Made by a program: the position numbers and the translations under genes. 64,000 nucleotides of DNA, from positions 13,821,850-13,885,849 of the forward strand of contig JAVDOI010000006.1 of the NCBI GenBank assembly GCA_032191485.1, written 5' to 3'. The notes beneath the pieces are model-generated. The model was given only the letters and a program-made list of their open reading frames with translations. It had not been told where the DNA came from and searched no databases. How positions within the stretch are numbered: position 1 is the first letter of the stretch; every line of letters starts with the position of its first letter. Positions 1 through 15,800 of the stretch are shown here, piece by piece. This stretch comes from Leptoclinus maculatus (taxonomy: Eukaryota > Chordata > Actinopteri > Perciformes > Stichaeidae).

Positions 1-753
1 CTTTAAATAGATGTATGTGGGATTTTAATTATGGAGTCTATGTTTCTTGTATAAGTGCATTCAGTCTTTTGTGTTATATGCCTCTGCCCAGTTAAACACC
101 TGTGCCCTCACCAAACTAAATGGGAAAATTACAGTTAAAAAAACTTGGTCACAAAAAACAATAAAAAACAACAACTGTACATTTGAGACTGAAAGTTAAT
201 TTATAACCTTGGAAACAGTATTTGGCAAAAGAAACTTACCACAGCCACCATGTAGTTTCTGTTCTGGAGCTTTTGATCATATCACATGGTATTTCTTAGC
301 ACGTGGATTTGCAGTTGTCATAAAATGTAACTTTAGATTTGGTTTACAGATGTAGATTACGGGATACAATGAAACGCTCAAGAACAGCTACTACAGGGAC
401 TGTATTGCATACAGCTGTAAATTTGTATGAACAAGTATTTGCTATGATAAACTGCTGTGGTATGATGTTTACTGATGAGCTCTACTGAACTGTTGAGGGT
501 TTTTTTTAGCCCTAAATTACGACTGCAGATTTTTCTGCAACACCAATGTTAACAGAATGACATAAATCTGAGTCCAGTATTACAAAAGGGGAGGATGACT
601 ATCTGTGTCGAGAACTATGCAACTGTCCTGTAAAAAACTAGGAACTGACTCAATATCAAGGTTCAATATGAGTAGTCACCCGTTTCATTAAATCAAAATA
701 ACATCTACACAATAGCCTGATGAGTAATTCTGCAGTGTGAAAAGCACACCTAC
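1..753 (-). other. erc2: erc2 intron, partial
   Basis: These bases follow the donor at 752-753 on the minus strand. No coding frame resembling ERC2, no RNA gene and no clear repeat was seen. The sequence is AT-rich with short A and T runs. Confidence 0.75.
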
Positions 754-894
754 CTTCTGCAACTGCGTCTCCAACTTACTACACTCCTCTTTTTTCTGCT
801 CGATAGCGATCTCCAGTGACTTGAGCTTTGAATCCCTCTTGAGGCCAGAGGATGCCAGCGATGAAGCGTGTTCCTTTAAATCGATGAGAATGGA
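754..894 (-). CDS. erc2: erc2 coding exon (SILIDLKEHASS... to ...LETQLQK), last one inside the window
   Basis: This is 141 bases, phase 0 at both ends, with acceptor ACCTGCAG and donor GTAGGT. It encodes SILIDLKEHASSLASSGLKR and IAIEQKKEECSKLETQLQK. It is the leftmost erc2 exon found. The next family exon (beginning near KAHN in mammals) must lie beyond base 1, because bases 1-753 show no matching frame. Confidence 0.94.
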
Positions 895-3800
895 CTGCAG
901 GTGGACAGACAGTTAGCACAGGTTCAAACCAGTTCTAACTACGCCAAAGTGCCACAGCTTAAATGTCATATAAAGACCTGCTGACAGAATATACTGCACA
1001 GAACAGTATAGAGAAACATAAAGGCACAACATGTGTACAATATGCAGCCACGTTGACACACCCGTACACACATCTCTTTGCTCCATGCATACTCACTGAC
1101 CTCTTTATCTGTTAATTCTATCTGCAGGTTGTTGACCCTTTCCTTCAGATCCTTGTTCTCCTTCTTATATGAATCCACTTCATCCAGACGTTCTCTGTCT
1201 TCCCTCTCCCTTTGGTCCTTTAAACGCTCTATAATCCTCTCCTAACGCACACACATACACAAAATGAATTAAGGGAGTTACATTTAAGAATGCTCTAAAG
1301 AGACAATTTAGGAGTTTAAAGAGTCTTAGCTGAGCGTGAGCAATAAGACTAAAGTGTAAGAGTAAGCTTTCAGAGCAGCTGTCAAGTGGCACCTTTAAGT
1401 TGTGAGAAATGTCATAAACAAAAGCTTAAGTTTGCGAGTAGGCCTAAACGTGAAGGGTTATTACTTTAAAAGCTTATTTGCTTTCTTGCTGATAATTAGA
1501 GGAGAAGATTGATACCAGTCATATTAGTACACAAGTTTGAAGCTACCACCTGCAGCCAGCTAACCTAGCTTAGCATACAGCTAGCCTGTCGTCTCTGTCC
1601 AAATAAAATCCACCTAAACCTAAAAAACCTAAATCTCACTAATTGACACATTCTATCTTGTTTGTTTGATCTGTAACAGACAAATCAATTCGCCGTTATG
1701 TGCCAGACCTTTTCTTGGTCTGGAGCAGTAACCTCCTGGAGTCTCTGCTGGTGATAGTTTTATATTTACTGTACAGTTATTAACGTTTTTATCTGATTTA
1801 ACTCTAGCGAAAAGTGTATTCCTAAAATGTCTGACTTTTTCCAAAATCAGTCCAAAATTTCAATTTTTAGCAGTTTCATAGATACAGGCCCTAAAATCAA
1901 ACCCAATTCCAGTGGGACAGACACCAACTGCTGTTCACATCCCAAGCGTGCACACTCATTGCATGCTAATCCTAATGCTAAAGTGCAGTACTGTACTATA
2001 CCTTCTCTGACAGCGCCTCCTCCAGGGTGGCCAGGGCAGTGTCTGTGTTGCTGGAGTCGGTCTGCAGAGACTTGACCCTGTCCTTCAGGTTCCCCAGCTG
2101 CTTGTCTTTGTCCCGCAGCTGCTCCTGCAGGTTCTCAATCTGATACAGCGAGGAGGGGGAGACCGGGAGGATGGTGGTGGCACAGGGGAGAGAAAAAAGC
2201 AGAGAAGCAGAGGTAAATAGCATGATCTCAAAACCAGAGAAGTATTTAAAGTTATAGCTGGACTCAGAGATTACTAAATTCTTTGATGATTAATACCCAC
2301 TACAGACAACGTCATGTTCAAAGTTTGAAATATGCTGGGGCTTTATAACCAAGCATTTTCCATTTCAAGAAATACATCAAAAACTGCCAGACTTTTAAGA
2401 AGAGTTTAGAGAAGCAGAATAAAGAGTAGAACAGAATATAAATCAAGCTGCCATCTGGGAGAACGTAGGAATTGTGCATTAAGACGAATGCAAAAACACA
2501 ACTATTTAAAGACATTAAAATGTGCTCTGATCTATTATTTTATTTGATATGATTGACACAGCAGAGAAACAAAACAGAATTATCAACCACATCAGGAGGA
2601 AACGAAGATTTAGAAATCACGAGAGATAAAAGTGGATGGATGAGGGAGAGGAGGTGTGATAGAACAAGAGAGGAGAGAAAAAGAAGCAACGGGAATGGGT
2701 GAGCAGGTCAGGGTGAGAGAGGGAGTAACACTCTGTGGGTATTTATAGCACACATACAAGAGTCAGTGAGGCAGAAATATCTTCTAGCTTGTCTTTCTAT
2801 GGACACTTTCCCCCTGAGAGCAACAGAGACTCTCTCACTCTCAATGGAGAGAGTAACCACTCTGCTTTGTATTTTCACTGTGACTGGTTTAGTCCAGGAC
2901 ACAAGAGTCTAACTCGTTACGCTCATCGTTCATTTCCAATTACACTTGGAGTGCACCGGCATAGACCATCGCCTACTCGCCACAGTTCGGTGTAACCGAT
3001 AAATAATGTAACAATAACGTGGTCAGTGAATGTTATGGAGAATTATTTCAATATTTTCCTCAGTTTGTATTCTCACACCCTAAATGTCAAAGCTTTCTTC
3101 AACTCTGATGCTCACCTTCTTCTGCAGGACATTGATCTTTCTTTCTTTGACCTCCAGCATGTCCTTCATGTCCCTGATTTCCCCGGCGAGAGTGCCCTTC
3201 TCCTCTGTCAAGTCCTGCAGCTGCTTGGTTTTCTTGTTCAGGAAGGACTCTTTCTCCTCCAGACGCAGACGTAGAGCATCCACCTGAAGCAAGACACGGC
3301 CCAAAACACACACTGTAGTGAGTAGGGCTGTCCTCGGCCAAAGAAATTCTTAGTTGACTAACACTTATGTGATTCTGTCGACTTATTGATTAGTTGATTT
3401 AATCAGCGGAGTAAAACTGAGTTCCTCTACAAAGAATCACACAAAATCATTACTTTGAATCTTGTGTTAACAAGCAATGTGCTCATAAGTTCCTTGGAAA
3501 TTACTCATTCGGCATGAAAAAGCATTTAAAAAATGACCAATCGACTGAAGAAATATTGGTTGACTAAGACCAAAACAACCGATTAGTCCGCTAATAGACT
3601 AAGGGGGGCAGCCCTAGCAGTGAGTGTGCTTACAATACAATCATCTTTTAGGTGTTAAACTTAATCTACATACAATTGCAAAGGAACACGGGTGCTGAGC
3701 AGGTATTTATTAATGTGGTGATGATCTTCAGTTTGTGCATTACAGTTACCGTAATGCTTCCACGGTAATTCATGTATTAGTGCAGCTATTTGATGTTTTC

Positions 3801-6800
3801 AATGTTTATTAGATGTGCTGGGACAGTACACTGCGCATTACGTTTCTTTGGTGGTGCCTTGAGTCACAGTAAGTTAGTCCCAAAGTAAATAAATTGCTGA
3901 TATGATTTCCCGTAATAAGCCTATTATTTGCTCAGTTTGGCTTGGAGTATGAAAATGTTTGTGAGGCAGCGTATTGTTAGGTTGATTTAATGTATGTGAA
4001 CAAACAACAGGTTTTTTTCCATTACCTCTGTTTGAAGGATGGCAGCACGTTGCTCCTTGGCAGTGAGAGACTCTTTTAGCACCTCGATATGCTGTTTGCA
4101 GTCTGAGTTCTGGTTGTTGAGGGTCTCTAGTTTTGTCTGCAGAGCCAGCAGCTCCGACTCCTTCTTTGACAACTCCTGCTTCAGCTGGTCAATCTACAGA
4201 CATGTGAAACAACCATTTACATGAGCATTATATGAGCATTGTAATGTTATACCATCACAGCGTGTGCATGTGTGCGTGTTTGACAAAGTGTGGGAAACCT
4301 CTTGTTAGCCAACAGCGAGCTAGTCAGTACGGCTTATTGCTATTTTCATCAATGTATTTTCCCCATTAAAAATGCATTTGGGACTAACTCCTCTGCATTC
4401 ATCATATATTATACATCATCTCTATTCATGATTAATGAAAAGAAGTCTAAAAATAGAATAACAAAACTGTGGCAGGTCTACGCCTGGTCGACTAACGTGA
4501 GGAGCGGTATGTAAACACAGAGTCAAAGCTCCGGAGAGACATATGAGCCTCAGAGAACAGCAGACACATGCACCTTGATACGATCACAGATTTCCGGTAG
4601 CTCTGCTGGTGTGTTGACAGTGTAGCTATAACTAATATAACACAAGTCATCATGTCTTCATGGGGAGTGGGCGGATAAAAACCAAAGCAGGTAAAGTCTG
4701 TTTAATAAAAACTAATCTATCACTTAGCAGGCGTGCTTCATTCTTTGAACATAATGTAAGTCACAATTGTCTGTTGACAGCGTAATAATAAAGTAAGAAA
4801 TTATAAGTATTTCATTATGCCAAAGCATGCGCTTGCTGATTTATTCTTGACACTGAGCTCTTTAAAAAAAGAAATAAAAAAAAACAGCAAAGAAGCATCC
4901 CTCAGATAGTTGCCAACAGGGCACTTTGCTGATGACACTGAATGCTAAAGCAGAGACACATCAGCTTAATTTAGCATTCTCTTATCTGCACAGCTCTATC
5001 TGTATCCCGAACGACTCAATCGTGTTCGTTTTTCCAGCCACATTGTTAACAGGATCTGTATTTCATGCATAGTGCAGACGGTATCTACCTTGGACTTCAT
5101 AAACTTAGAGTGGTTCTTGTAGACCTCCATCTGTTTGATCTCCTCTTCTCTGTCCTCTGTGTTCAGTAAGCCGTTCGCCTTCAGCATTTGAATCTCATCC
5201 TCCAGATCGCGAATGTTGCGCTCCAGAGAAGCAATTTTGGTGTCCTGCACACAAACATGCAGAGGAGACACACCTCAAAACCCAGACTGGCATGTCTTTT
5301 TTTTCAGTTTTATGCTGCAAATGAAACTGAAGTCGATAAGAGAGTCCAGAACAGACAGAAAGATTGACAAAAACAAAAAAGATATAGAGACTAAAAGACA
5401 GAGGGAGTGAGAAAGAAAGATGTAGCACGATAAAGAGAGACTGGAAGAAGCTCTTTGGTGTGGCTGAGAGCAACTGCAGTATCTGTCGGTGAAATCAGAA
5501 GCTTTCTACCCAGCTCCTTGCAGCCGCTCAGAGGATTAATCACCATTGGGAAATATTGAGCACACATCCAGCACGGAGAGATCAGCCAGGACTGGAGAGA
5601 AACGTGAGGAAGAAAAGTAACAAGCCGTAGCTTTTGCCGTAGTTGCTTGCAGATCAATGCAGAATCCAGTCTCTGGACTGCGACTGTGAGTGCAGCTTTA
5701 GCTTCACGGCTTTTTAAATAAATAATACAACGTCTTTAAGATTAGCCACGGTCCATCTCCCTCGCCAGCAGAGCATAGAGCAACCTTGTTCCTTTCTCTC
5801 TTTTTGTGTCTCTCCTTCTTTCCTCCTCGTGGCTCTGAACTTCTGAACTTGTGGCTGTTAGCAGGGTCAGTCACAGCCCGCTGCAGAGGAACATGGGAAA
5901 TGTATCGTAATGAGGAACGATGGACTATCCGCGAAGGATCTGAGGAGTTAATGCATGAACACTGTACCATGTACATCCGCTTCGCACTGTCGCTGCATCT
6001 CACCTCAGTCTCTCTGTTACGAGACGAACATCAATGAACTAACGTCGCTGCAATAGATAGACACCGTACCTTCAAAGGAGGGAGATTTTATTCCATCCAC
6101 TGGTACATCGACCTGGTCAGTAAATCTTGCTCTTTATCTCTCTTTCCCTGCCTCTGTGTGTCTCTCGTCCTATCTATCTCCCTGCATACTGGCCTCTCGC
6201 TGTCATAAACAACCACACCTGTTTCCATGGTAGCAGCAGGCAGGCTATATACCGTGCACTGTTTCTGGTGAGTGAGGAGGAGAGGGCGGGAGGGATGAAG
6301 GGGAGACGGGGAGGGAGGATTATTCGTGCTTCAGCATCAGCACCAACACAGCAGAGGGAGTGAGGAGAGGGGAGAGATGCAGGGTCTTCCTGCACAGCAC
6401 AGGAGGAGTAGGCGGGTCTTCCCTCGCTCTGTATGCAAATCAACTAGATCCCAGAGCACAGATGTCACATGACCGCGTTGGGTGAAGGCTGGGGCCTGCA
6501 CACACAGTGCCGATCCAGCCGAGTGAGAGGGGCTGTGTCAGCTCAGCGATGATGTCATGATTTATTTTGAGGAAGTGATGTCAGGCCTCTGCAGTGAGGC
6601 TGGTGGAGTCTACAGCGGTACAACACTGGTACAGCTCAGCCGCACAACAAGTATTCATCTGAATAGACATTTTTATAAAATCATATTTGCATATTACAGC
6701 TGCATCAGTTTGAAAGAATGCAATATGTATGTCAAATTTAATTTGCTTGAACTGAAGGCAACCACACTTGATGGTGATGGGTGGGGTCTCTAAAACTGCA

Positions 6801-9800
6801 GTCTATCTTCTTAAATATTTTTTATGTAATATGAATGTTTGTCCCAATATTTAAATGACCCTTAAGTTTCCCCTGAAGCTTTAAAGTTACATCAAACATT
6901 ACATACATATCCTTTCTCTCGTTATATTTTAAGTGAATTATTCAAATCAAAGATGCACTTTTAAGACCTGGACAACCAGCTTACATCAAATAGAAAATTC
7001 TAAATATCTTGTGCATCATTTGTCAAACATTTAGCTGTAATTCAGCTTTGCATATTTCTGTGTCTTCAAAAACTTTGAGGGAAAACGTAAAACAAAGCTC
7101 TGCATAAAAAAATGAAGCTGAAATGACGGACCTGCAGTCTATGTTGTTTAATTATTGACATTAAATATGCCATTGCTTGTCATGACACAAGTGTGATGCA
7201 GCTTGGCATGACTGGCTGCTGCTGCACCTCTCCAGCAACGACAGCTGTAATGTTGAACAGTAATATTGATTGTTAATGTTTACACAACTGCTTTGTGAGC
7301 ACATACACAGTGTGTCTGGGTGTCTGTGTGTGAGAGAGAGATAGAGATATGTGTCTACTATTGACTCAGCTGCTGATGATCACAATGACAACAATAGATT
7401 TAGTAGAACACACACCAGATCTGTTTAGACATGCAGCAGTTTACATAATACAACCAAACATAGAGAAACATCTGTCTTTTAACATCTGGCTTTAGACAGA
7501 CCATTCATGGTTAGCTTGCTTGTTTGTTTGTATACAGCCATAGTTGGAGGAACCTTCATACTAAAGAAATTATACCTGGATAAATTAATAAACAACATAT
7601 TAATAACCCTAACGATATTTTGAGGATATTTAAAGATGTTCTTTCTAATGGTGACTACTACTGTGGTTAAAGTCAGGCTGTATATTATGAGTCAGGTTCT
7701 TACTTTCATCTCTATGATGGTCTGCAGGGCCTTGGTTTTGCTTGGATCCTGATGCAGCTGATTTCTTCTGTGTAGTTCCTTTTAGAAAAGACACAACATT
7801 ATGATGCACCAGAGCAGCAGAATATAATGTAACCTCTACTAAAAGCTGGATTATATGACTAAAATAGTAGAAAGAAAAATGTAAACACCAAAAATGCATT
7901 TAAAGTTTGTCTTTTATACATGCAAAACATTTAATGCAGCTGATGCGTTCTGCAGTTTTCAGTTTCTCCATTACATAATCGACATGCTACAATAGGAGCT
8001 GTAGAATAGAGCACGTTGATTATGAGAGACTCGGCACTGCCCTCTAGTGACAACAAACTAAAAAAACTGTAAATGTTTAGCCTTGTACAGTGAATCTAAT
8101 CCCTGGTCATAGACTACCTCTCGCAGATGGATGTTCTCCTTGTCCTTCTGATCCAGAATGACCTCCAGGTGTCCGAGCTGGGCCTCTGCCTCAGCGATGC
8201 GCCGAGCTCTCTCCTGCTCCTCGTCCTCAGACACCCTGCCCGACCCCGGGGGCAGCCCTTTGCTCTGCAGCATCTCCAGCAGCTTCTTAATGGACTCGTC
8301 CCTTGCTCCGAGTGTCTGTTTCTGGGTCTCGATCCTCAGCTCCATCTCCTCAAGTGTCTTTCTCAGCAAGAAGAGCTCCTTGGCCTGCCTGTCGTGTTCG
8401 GCCTGCAGCCGACGGAAGTTCTCCTCCGTCAGCTCGATGGTGGTGTAGTGGTCGGAGCGGTTGCCGCCCTCCTGCTGCAGCAGGTGGTTCAGGTCTCGTT
8501 GTGTGCGCAGCTCGTCCTGAAGAGCCTGGATAGTCATCTGGAGATGCTGAAAGAGAGTCTGTGTATTGAAATTCATTTCAGGAATAAAGACAAAGCAAAG
8601 TTTTTCATGGCAACACTAAGATAACTACACATGAGGGTAGACACATATAAACACATTTCTAAAATGCTTGTGCACGCGGTTCTGTGGAAAGATGCTACAG
8701 CAGGTCAAACAGGGGGAACTCGTTAGGAGCAAATAGACTGTAAACTATTTTTTCATGGGATTTTTTTTTTCCATTCTGGAAAAACGATCAAATTTGAATC
8801 CGTTGGAGTCACAGCAAGACTTTAAAAAAAATATATATTATGGCTTGAAATAAATCACAGCTGTCAAACCTATTAATTGATTAGGTTGCTCTGTTTTAGA
8901 CAGAATTAATGAGGTTGTTAACGTGCTTATCACAGCTGAAGACGCTTCCCTGCAGCGCAGCAGAGGTCTTTGCTCTCTGACAGTCAGCTTGAGACGCCTG
9001 GATACAAATACTGTGATTCAAATCTCAGCGGTGGCATCTGGTAAATACTGTATGCATATGGTTATATTATTGAGCCGTTATCGTTGGTGGACAAGGAGTC
9101 AAACATTTCAGATGAATAAACAGACACAACAACAGAACCTATAGTTGGTTTGCACTATAGAGTAGGCACAGTAATGTGTTGAACAAATGCGTACTTGTTT
9201 TTGAGTGTCCAGGATCAAATACAAATAAAAACACACACTGTTAAGCCTACTATATTTATTTGTGTGCAGGGGTGTTGGTTCTGGGTTTATGGGAACACTA
9301 TTGGGGCCGAGTTTCTGTCACAGATTGACTCAGGCTTGGTCTTGCCTGTTGACATTTTCTTCCAGCAGATATCTCCAGAGAGAGAGATCAATCTATGTTC
9401 AGAAAATGGCCCAATCAGGATTTAGAGGAGAGCAAGCAGATTGTTAAACCCACTTTACAGGCAGTCTGAGGTTGTAGGGTTTGTGGTACCGCAGGGGGAA
9501 GGAGCACCACACACATTCGGATTGACACAATTGAACAAACCTATCACTCTTGGAAGTTTATAGGGGAACATATGAGGGTTCACAAGGAGTTCACTTCCTT
9601 TCAGAGGTTCGTAGGAGAGGAGGTTGTAATGGCGCAAAGGGATTGCCAGGTGAAAATACACGCCACACTGAAGGTGACTCTATGTTGTGCACACGTGGTG
9701 CAAACATAGGGACAAACCTTGGTTCTCCTGGCATCCAGCAGCTGCAGAGCATGGGCAGAATGAACAGAAATGTATGGTAAAAACAGAGCGTCAGAGCATG

Positions 9801-12800
9801 ATGCAACAGAGACGGATGATCAACACAAACCAGCCAGAGATTTTAAATGAAAGACACCCATCAGTCTGTCCAGCTGTCTCGAAATCAGCCTTCAGCCCTC
9901 AGTCAGAACAAATTATATTCACAATATACCCACAGGAAAAATATTACTTGTTGAGATCACCTTTCTGGAAAATGATGAAGATGAAGTTTTAAACGGCATT
10001 GCTTCGGTACGGTTTTATTCTGTCATGAATAATTTATTTTTCTTTGGGCTTTATGTGACTATAACTTGATATTCCTATACTTTGTTAGTGCACATATACT
10101 GTATCTCACTGCCAAACATTCTGTATGTGTAAGAAAAATCAAATAACTAGATCACAAACAAATACAAAATTAATTTAGTAGTCAATTCATTAGCTAGGTA
10201 ATTAATCGGCCACTACTTTTAGAACAGATTACAAATGTAAGTAATTTTTTCAAGCAAAAATGCTTAAAAATGCATTTTCTGATTGCAGCTTCTCAAACAT
10301 AAATATTTGTAACTTCTTTTTGTCTTGTGACTTTAAATTGAATATCTTTTGGTTTTGGATTGCTGGTCTGACAAAACAAGACATTAAAAAATGTGAAATA
10401 TTCTGATGGAAATTCTGATATTTACAGACCAAACAATTAGTCGAGAAAACAATCGGCAGATGAATCCATAAATAAAACAGTCATCAGTTGCAGCTCTGAT
10501 TTATTGATGCCATTAACGCCGTAGGATAAAACAGCAGCACATTCATCTTGAACATAACTAAAGGACAAATACCAAAGTAAAAAACTGAATCTGTTTTTCC
10601 ATCGCTCCAACATATCTTGTTGGCTCACTTCCTCAGTACAGAACAGACAGGATGGAGGGCAGCCATACGCCTTCTTCCAATGCCCTGAGACTGTACAGGA
10701 TACTGTACACATGTGCTCCTCAAACCATCGGGGGGCAGTGTTTGTATTAGATAAAGGAGCTGATGAATTTTCCTGCTGACTGCAGGACTGCTGCCGTCAT
10801 CAACAGTTTTGGTCACACTCCCTTTCGAGAGTCAGTGCCATTTGGGCCGGCAACAGAAACCACTTAATGCATCACATCTTAACTTCTCAATTTCACACTG
10901 TAATCTCGTTCATTTACCTTCTGTCATTCCTACTGTCACAATAAAGAACGGATCTATACACTGTCAAAACTCCCTTTTTTTTTTACTGATAAACAAGTTT
11001 CAATACAATAGTCCTGATGATAACATATAGAAAGTGTATAGAAAAAAAAAATACCTTTTCTTAACAATCATACTGTAAAAAAGTATAGAATAGGCTGCTG
11101 CAAATATTGGCCTGCTGCTACCCTACTTGTGCTAAATCCATTTAATATTCAAACTGTTAAAACAACCCTTTTCTCTCTTCTCATATCGTCTCTCTCTCTA
11201 ATCTCACCTGACACTGGTCCCTCTCCCGTCCTCATCCGTACCCCCCCCCCCCCCCCCCCTCTGTCCTGATCAATAACCTGCTGTTTTGGAACTAAACTGC
11301 AGGAGTCAGCCCAGCGATTCCAGTGCATAATTGCACTGTGGTTTAAAAAGACTGTATGGCCTGTCCTCCCGACATCTACAGCAGAAAACTGTCTCAGTTC
11401 CTGTGAGTCAGTCATGACTCAGCGGATATTGGCGTTGTGGTCACCCTGACTCAAGAGAAGGCTTTTCTTTTGCAGCGTAACCTGAAAAAGAGCTTCCAGA
11501 GCTTTCACAGAGTGAAGGAGAGATGTTCAGCTACAGTGCTCCCCTTTCTAAGTGACACCTGGGGCAGCCGGGGGTAACTGCCTGTCATGAATCCATTTGC
11601 ACAGAAACACAAATTCCTTCTGAGAGCTGCAATAGACAAGAAATTGGATTCTTTCAATTTCCTCCCAAAACCCCTCTCAAAATTGTAAAAGCTATATGTG
11701 CTTACATGTCGGCTAATTACACATACCCAAGTATACTGTAGTGTTTTATCATGTGGGCAAAACGTTAAATTAACACGACTAAGAGTCTACAGGTATGTTA
11801 GCTGCTCTGTGTTCTGTACACAGAAGTGCTTTCAGCGTGCTAACATACTGATGGTCTGCAGATATAATGTTTACTATCACAATATTAGTTTAGCAGGTAA
11901 GCATAATATTTTCTAATTTAGCAACAGACACAAAGTACAGCTGCAGCTAAAGGGAATGTCATTAGTATCGCAGGTATTTGGTGATAAACCAAAAAACTGG
12001 ATAATTAGAAATTTGACCGGATGATGGTGATAGACAAAAAAAGGCAGGGGTCATCAAAGTAACTACAAATGATCCTAAAGGACATATGAATGTCTTTACC
12101 AAATTTCTAGAGAATCCATCCAATAATTGTTGAGAAATTTCTGTCAAAACCATAAATGTCGTGCTGGAGGGAAAGTCTGGAGATTCCCAAAGTCACTAGG
12201 TTTCATCCTCTGTGGACCGTGAATATCTAGACTGAATTTCCTGGCAATTCATCCAGTGATTGCTGTCAGTCTGGACCAAAGTGGTGGACATGTACTCAAA
12301 GCTACTCTGTACATAGATAGATACTTATGCTGGTGACATTCAAGTCTTTTACCAGGCTGCACAGGCGAGAGCAGCTATATGTGTCTCCTGTATATGTGTG
12401 TGTGTGTGTGTGTGTTAAGAGAGAGTGGGAGTTTGTATCCGACAGATGGACGACAGCTCCAAGGCGCTGAGTCAGAGCAACCTACTGCTTACTGCATCCC
12501 TAATCTCAATGTTGTATGTCGTGATGTCTGACAATATAGAATTACACCCACAGCCATGCCAGCAGACGTGGCATTTATTCATCTCCACTCAGCTAAAAGT
12601 AAGGTAGAGAGCGCTCTGAATGCAGACTTAAGTAACACTGAATTCTGAAATGTATTTTCTTTACAGTATTTATAAGAGGTCATCCAGTATGCAGAGGACC
12701 ATTTCATATATTTCATTCATATTCTCATTTAACAGAACAGCCCATTGTAATACTAGATCACTGCTCAGTTGAATAAAACCAAAAGACCGGTCACGGTTAT

Positions 12801-15800
12801 GCTTCCTTTAATTAAGTGTCACTGTGAAGGGTAATATTAGGTGCACACACAAAGTTTTTTATTTTTATTTAAGTATTTACAGCATAAGGTCTCTAAAAGA
12901 TGGCACTCTAAGCCCCACCAATAACACTGATGATAATGAGTCTTACTGTTACATTTTACACCAAAAAAAAAAGACCACAATGCACTTTGAGTATACATAT
13001 CTAGGGAAAGTATACTTTTTCTTCAAAAGGGGAACTCCCCTCACTTTACACATAAAGTCTATTTACATTAGCTACAACTAGCATAACACACCTGTGTCTC
13101 CAAACCAAACTGATGGCAGTTGAACCTCATTGTGGGTAACATCGGTGGCAATATTCGACAAGAAGAACGCATTGGCATAAAAAAGTCAATATATATGGTT
13201 CTTTAGCATTCATTTTGATGTATTTCGTGGCTAATTACAGCTGGGTGTATACATTAGCATGGCAGAGACACGCACACAGAGTCACAGTAGATACTGTATG
13301 TGTATATGTTGCCTACTGTAACCTTGTATATTTTTTCTAAACCTCACCAGATAGTTTTGTCAACTAAACCTAACCAAAAAAAACAACTCAAAATAATAAT
13401 AAATAAACAGAAAACTTCTACTACTATAAATCTTTCTGGCAAAAAGCCTGTTGACTATTGCTAAATGATGAAAATAGACGCTCTGTATATTTTTTTCCGA
13501 GAATCCAACAGCGTTATGGAAGTGGAATAGCAACCTATATGTCATCAGCTGTAAGAGGACAATACAGGCTGCACACACACACACACACACACACACACCG
13601 AAACATCTGTTAGGCTCTGGCATATGCTCTATGAATCACAGCTATGTGATTTAATACTATTTATTTAATCTTTCCCTTCACACTGATGCAAAACACTCAG
13701 TGATATACAGCCTCACCTTATCATTACCCAGAGGCTGTGCAATTTCACTGGAAATGTTGCATGAGAACCAGACAGCCAGTTCAGGCAATCAATATACCAT
13801 TGAAATAGATATGAAGGCCGACTTTTATCTACAGCCATGTTTATCAATCAACGCCTTTCAAATTACAAAACCACTCTCACGCAAGTATGGATTCAAAATA
13901 ATGTTTGGGGTAAACACCCTTTGGTTCAAGCATCCTTTTTTTTTTCCTATTTGAGTTCATGAAAGCACGTCACAGTGGGCATCCCAAAGTGGGAAAGTGG
14001 AGAGTCACTCAAAGCTCCAAGCCATGCAGAGCAGAGGAACAACAAGGACAATGATCCTTAATGAGCTGCTACATACATTCATGTGGAATGTGATACTGCT
14101 AACATCAGATAGAGGTTTAGACGTAAAGACACACAGCTACACAAGATACCGTTAGCCATCAGTAACAAGTATACGTACTCTTTTTCTTAGAACTCTTTGG
14201 TTTCACAATCATTTCTTTTATCCATCATTCCTGCATAGCTTGTCTACTCGTTACAAAACACAAACACAGTTTGCCTGTCTAATTTGTTCATTTTTGCCTA
14301 TAAGATGTCAAAGAGCAGTAAAAATCTAGCTTTGATGCATTGTCGACATGTGGACTTGAAGAACGGGGATCAAACTGCCAACCCTGCAATTAGTAAACAA
14401 ATATCCATTAGCTCTTTAGACGTTTCACATGATACTTCCTGTGCTCACTTGAGCTCTCCATGTCATGACATCGCCGAAAAGATCAATACCTTTGCTCATC
14501 ATGTTTATGTGACTGCTGCAACTCAACGTACTGTATGGGCTGCACACCTGCTGCATCACCATGCATATGAATCATATGTGCAAACGACTAATTGCGACTA
14601 TACCTCTCCCACAAAAAAATACAGACTGGTGGTGATGACTAAACCTCTGCACACACATTACCAGCTGGCACAACAAAGGGAAGAAGCCTCTCATCACAAA
14701 CATCCCCGCCCAAATGCACACCATAGACTGTTCGGTACACACATACACAAATAATGTATGTGCATCCACATGCACATTTATCCACAATGTGCTCAAAATA
14801 GACCCAGCCCCTGCCACTTTACTGAGACACAACGGCCCCACCCTGATCACATGCTCATCACACTTTAAGTGCTCAGTCGCACGTACCAATCGCTAGCTCG
14901 CAGTAAGGAATACAAATAAAATGTCATGTTTGACTCCGAGGCAAGGTATCCATGCACGGACAGAGCAGTGTGATATGGGAAGCTCAGCCTCCATTTTGGG
15001 GATTGCGTTGATGAAGGCTGACTGGGTGGCTGAGCAGCAGTGGTCATGACTCAGTCAGATATGGTCCGCTCTCGCTCACACACTCGCCTCCAGCAGATCT
15101 TGTCCAGCTTCAGCACGACAGAACATTCTGCTGAATTCAAGTCAAATGGATCAGCCATATATATATATATATATATAGCAGCCTGAACCATTTGCATAGT
15201 AGATTCATAATGTGCCTCACAAAACAGTCCTAAACTAATAACTACCTCTAATCATGACCATCGACCGTGTTGATTAAAGCTCTGCAGGCTACGGTTGGTA
15301 TTTCACTCACAGTGGAGTCAGTGCTTTACAAAACAAAGGAAAGACAAACTAATGCATTAATGCTTTTCCTTGTTTTCTAAGATATGTTCAAAAGAAGCAC
15401 ACATTCCCAGATCTTATCTTTCACAAAATAAATAATGCATAGTATTTGCTCAAGCTAATAGAAGCCTGAGGCACCTGATGCAATTGTAAAGGGTGCCATA
15501 AAACAGATTTAATGATTGGCCTGAAATTACTCAATTATTAATGAGGCAATTTGCTCTTCAGTCAGCCTCTCAAGCCATCCCACCGTTAAGTATACACACA
15601 CTTACGTAAGAACGCGTCACAGCCCAGAAATCAAGATAGAAAAGACCAATTATAGTAACAAGGCACATCTGCCTTTTATTAGCCGACATACTTCATTAAT
15701 GAACCCAACTAGGAGGGACATAAATATCATTCAGAGCGAACACTGATGGACAAGGCTGGGAATAGAAAAAGTCCTCTCTTTGTATCGAGCACAAAGGCAT

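Noticed and set aside
14284..14754. 156-codon plus-strand open frame in the 9-kb erc2 intron
   Set aside because: It shows no recognisable domain and has a low-complexity H/T-rich tail and no splice context. A frame of this length can occur by chance in 64 kb.
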